Assembly: GCA_016929355.1 (NCBI GenBank)
Contig: JAFGJA010000525.1
Span: 1-5,809, forward strand
Reading direction: 5' to 3'
DNA length: 5,809 nucleotides
From: Anaerolineae bacterium
GTDB taxonomy: Bacteria; Chloroflexota; Anaerolineae; Aggregatilineales; Aggregatilineaceae
The notes beneath the pieces were generated by a model, which saw only the letters and a program-made list of their open reading frames with translations, ran no database searches and had not been told where the DNA came from. Below, in pieces: positions 4,499-5,809 of the stretch. How positions within the stretch are numbered: position 1 is the stretch's first letter; each line of letters begins with the position of its first letter. Both the position numbers and the translations under genes were made by a program.

Positions 4499-5785
4499 AT
4501 GCCGCGCAGCACACTCGACCCAAAATTAGCTCATCGTTCGCTCACTGTCCAACCAGCTCGTTTTACCAGTGGCTTTCGCGCCCTGTACAATCGCAATTAC
4601 CGCCTGTTCTGGACCGCCCAATTAGTCTCACTGAGCGGCTCGTGGATGCAAACCACCGCGCAGGCATGGTTAGTCCTTAAGCTCACCGGATCGCCCTTAT
4701 CGCTGGGCACGGTGATGACGCTGCAATTTCTCCCGATCACGCTGCTCACCCTCTACGGCGGCGTGCTGGCGGATCGTCTGCCCAAGCGCGCGGCGTTAGT
4801 GTTTACCCAGGGCGCAGCCATGATCCAGGCGTTTATTTTTGGCGGGCTGGTCGCGGCCGACGTGATCCAACTCTGGCATATTTACATTCTGGCCGCGATT
4901 CAGGGCTTGATCAACGCCATCGACAATCCGACACGGCAGGCGTTTGTGGTCGAATTAGTCGGGCGCGAAGATGTGCTGAACGCCGTCGCCCTGAACTCAA
5001 CCGCTTTCAACACGGCGCGCATTATTGGGCCATCGCTGGCCGGGGTGATTATCGACCAGATTGATATTGCCCCCACCCTGATTCTGAATGCCGTGAGTTT
5101 TATCCCGGTCCTGATCGCGCTGCTGCGCATGGACGCCAGCCAGTTCCATCGCATTACGGCAGCCCCGCACGGCACAGCTATGCAGCGCTTGAAAGAAGGT
5201 CTTTCCTATGCGTGGCATACCCCGGCGATCCTTTCGATTTTGCTGGTCGTGCTGTTCATCGGTACGTTTGGTTATAACTTCAGTCTGGTGCTGCCCCTGT
5301 TAGCCGAATTTGTGCTGCATACCAGCGCGGCAGGCTTTGGCTCGTTAGGCTCCTTCCTCGGCGTGGGATCGCTGATCGGGGCCATCACGATGGCCTATTC
5401 GGGGCAAGCGGCGATGCGGCGGCTCTTAACCGGGGCTGGCGCGTTCAGCATCCTCCTGGGTACGCTGGCGCTGTCGCGGGTCTTCATGCTGTCAGGCGGG
5501 CTGCTGATTCTGTTGGGGTTTGCCGGGATCACGTTTGCGACATCCTCCAACACGCTGCTGCAACTCACCGCGCCGGATGCCCTGCGGGGCCGGATCATGA
5601 GCGTCTACATTTTGATGTTTGTCGGCAGCACCCCGCTCGGCAGTTTGGTGATCGGTGCGCTGTCGGATCATATCGGAGTGCAAGCCACACTGCTGATCTG
5701 CTCCGTCCTGTGCCTGATTGGAGTCGGGATTGCGACTCTCTATTGGCGCAAACCACATCCGGCGACTGACTCCAACCGCCAATAA
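4499..5785 (+). CDS. MFS exporter, MFS_3/EntS-like family, 12 transmembrane helices
   Basis: The 428-residue protein begins with a polar stretch of about 33 residues. Twelve hydrophobic segments follow, at roughly 34-60, 70-92, 98-120, 122-141, 165-187, 190-210, 242-265, 278-300, 306-326, 329-349, 365-390 and 393-415, with the usual central cytoplasmic loop (211-240). MFS motif A is GGVLADRLPKR (87-97), between helices 2 and 3. NAIDNPTRQAFVVELV (139-154) and APDALRGRIMSVY (358-370) are characteristic of the MFS_3 group, which includes the enterobactin exporter EntS and many proton-driven drug or metabolite exporters. The substrate cannot be read from sequence, and no regulator or biosynthetic gene adjoins it. 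The start is the first ATG of the frame. No clear Shine-Dalgarno precedes it, and the next in-frame ATG (codon 50) falls inside helix 1, so it is not a better choice. The length is normal and the stop is TAA. Confidence 0.93.
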   Translation: MPRSTLDPKLAHRSLTVQPARFTSGFRALYNRNYRLFWTAQLVSLSGSWMQTTAQAWLVLKLTGSPLSLGTVMTLQFLPITLLTLYGGVLADRLPKRAALVFTQGAAMIQAFIFGGLVAADVIQLWHIYILAAIQGLINAIDNPTRQAFVVELVGREDVLNAVALNSTAFNTARIIGPSLAGVIIDQIDIAPTLILNAVSFIPVLIALLRMDASQFHRITAAPHGTAMQRLKEGLSYAWHTPAILSILLVVLFIGTFGYNFSLVLPLLAEFVLHTSAAGFGSLGSFLGVGSLIGAITMAYSGQAAMRRLLTGAGAFSILLGTLALSRVFMLSGGLLILLGFAGITFATSSNTLLQLTAPDALRGRIMSVYILMFVGSTPLGSLVIGALSDHIGVQATLLICSVLCLIGVGIATLYWRKPHPATDSNRQ

Positions 5786-5799
5786 GCCGTTCCCCGGCT
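5785..5799 (+). terminator. Small hairpin at the end of the MFS gene
   Basis: AGCCG (5785-5789) pairs with CGGCT (5795-5799) over 5 bases, starting on the last base of the stop codon. The stem is short and no T run is visible before the window ends at 5809, so a terminator role is only a possibility. Confidence 0.2.
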
Positions 5800-5809
5800 G
5801 ACACGCGCC

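Overview
The window is a 5.8 kb chromosomal stretch with four protein genes, all on the + strand. They are separated by unusually roomy, structured intergenic gaps of 263, 303 and 370 bases. Coding GC is moderately high and ribosome sites are GAAGGAG-type. The mix of genes (WD40-type propeller, mycobacterial-looking lipoamide dehydrogenase, secreted S33/TAP-like hydrolase, MFS_3 exporter) plus CTCACCC...GGGTGAG palindromic repeats fits an environmental Chloroflexota, perhaps Anaerolineae-like. That placement is an inference from style, not from any marker gene. No RNA gene, CRISPR array or transposase gene was seen.

Layout. Bases 2-394 hold the last 130 codons of a beta-propeller (WD40-like) protein that enters from the left edge. 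Bases 395-657 are non-coding but rich in short inverted repeats: a terminator-like hairpin and then a structured leader. Bases 658-2061 encode a complete dihydrolipoyl dehydrogenase (E3) with every catalytic motif intact. Bases 2062-2364 hold a MITE-like element with imperfect 24-bp terminal inverted repeats, an inner palindromic repeat, and a probable promoter. Bases 2365-4128 encode an exported alpha/beta hydrolase of 587 residues with a strikingly acidic and aromatic lid. Bases 4129-4498 hold a strong hairpin, a 101-bp double-hairpin palindromic element related to the one at 2132-2179, and an AT-rich tract with a possible gene relict and promoter. Bases 4499-5785 encode a 12-helix MFS exporter.

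The genes do not form an obvious pathway. Each gap carries its own terminator-like or promoter-like signals, so they look like separate transcription units: central metabolism (E3), extracellular peptide or ester hydrolysis, and small-molecule export. I see no convincing new multi-gene system. The most unusual material is the nested inverted-repeat architecture of the two larger gaps and the acidic, repeat-like lid of the hydrolase.
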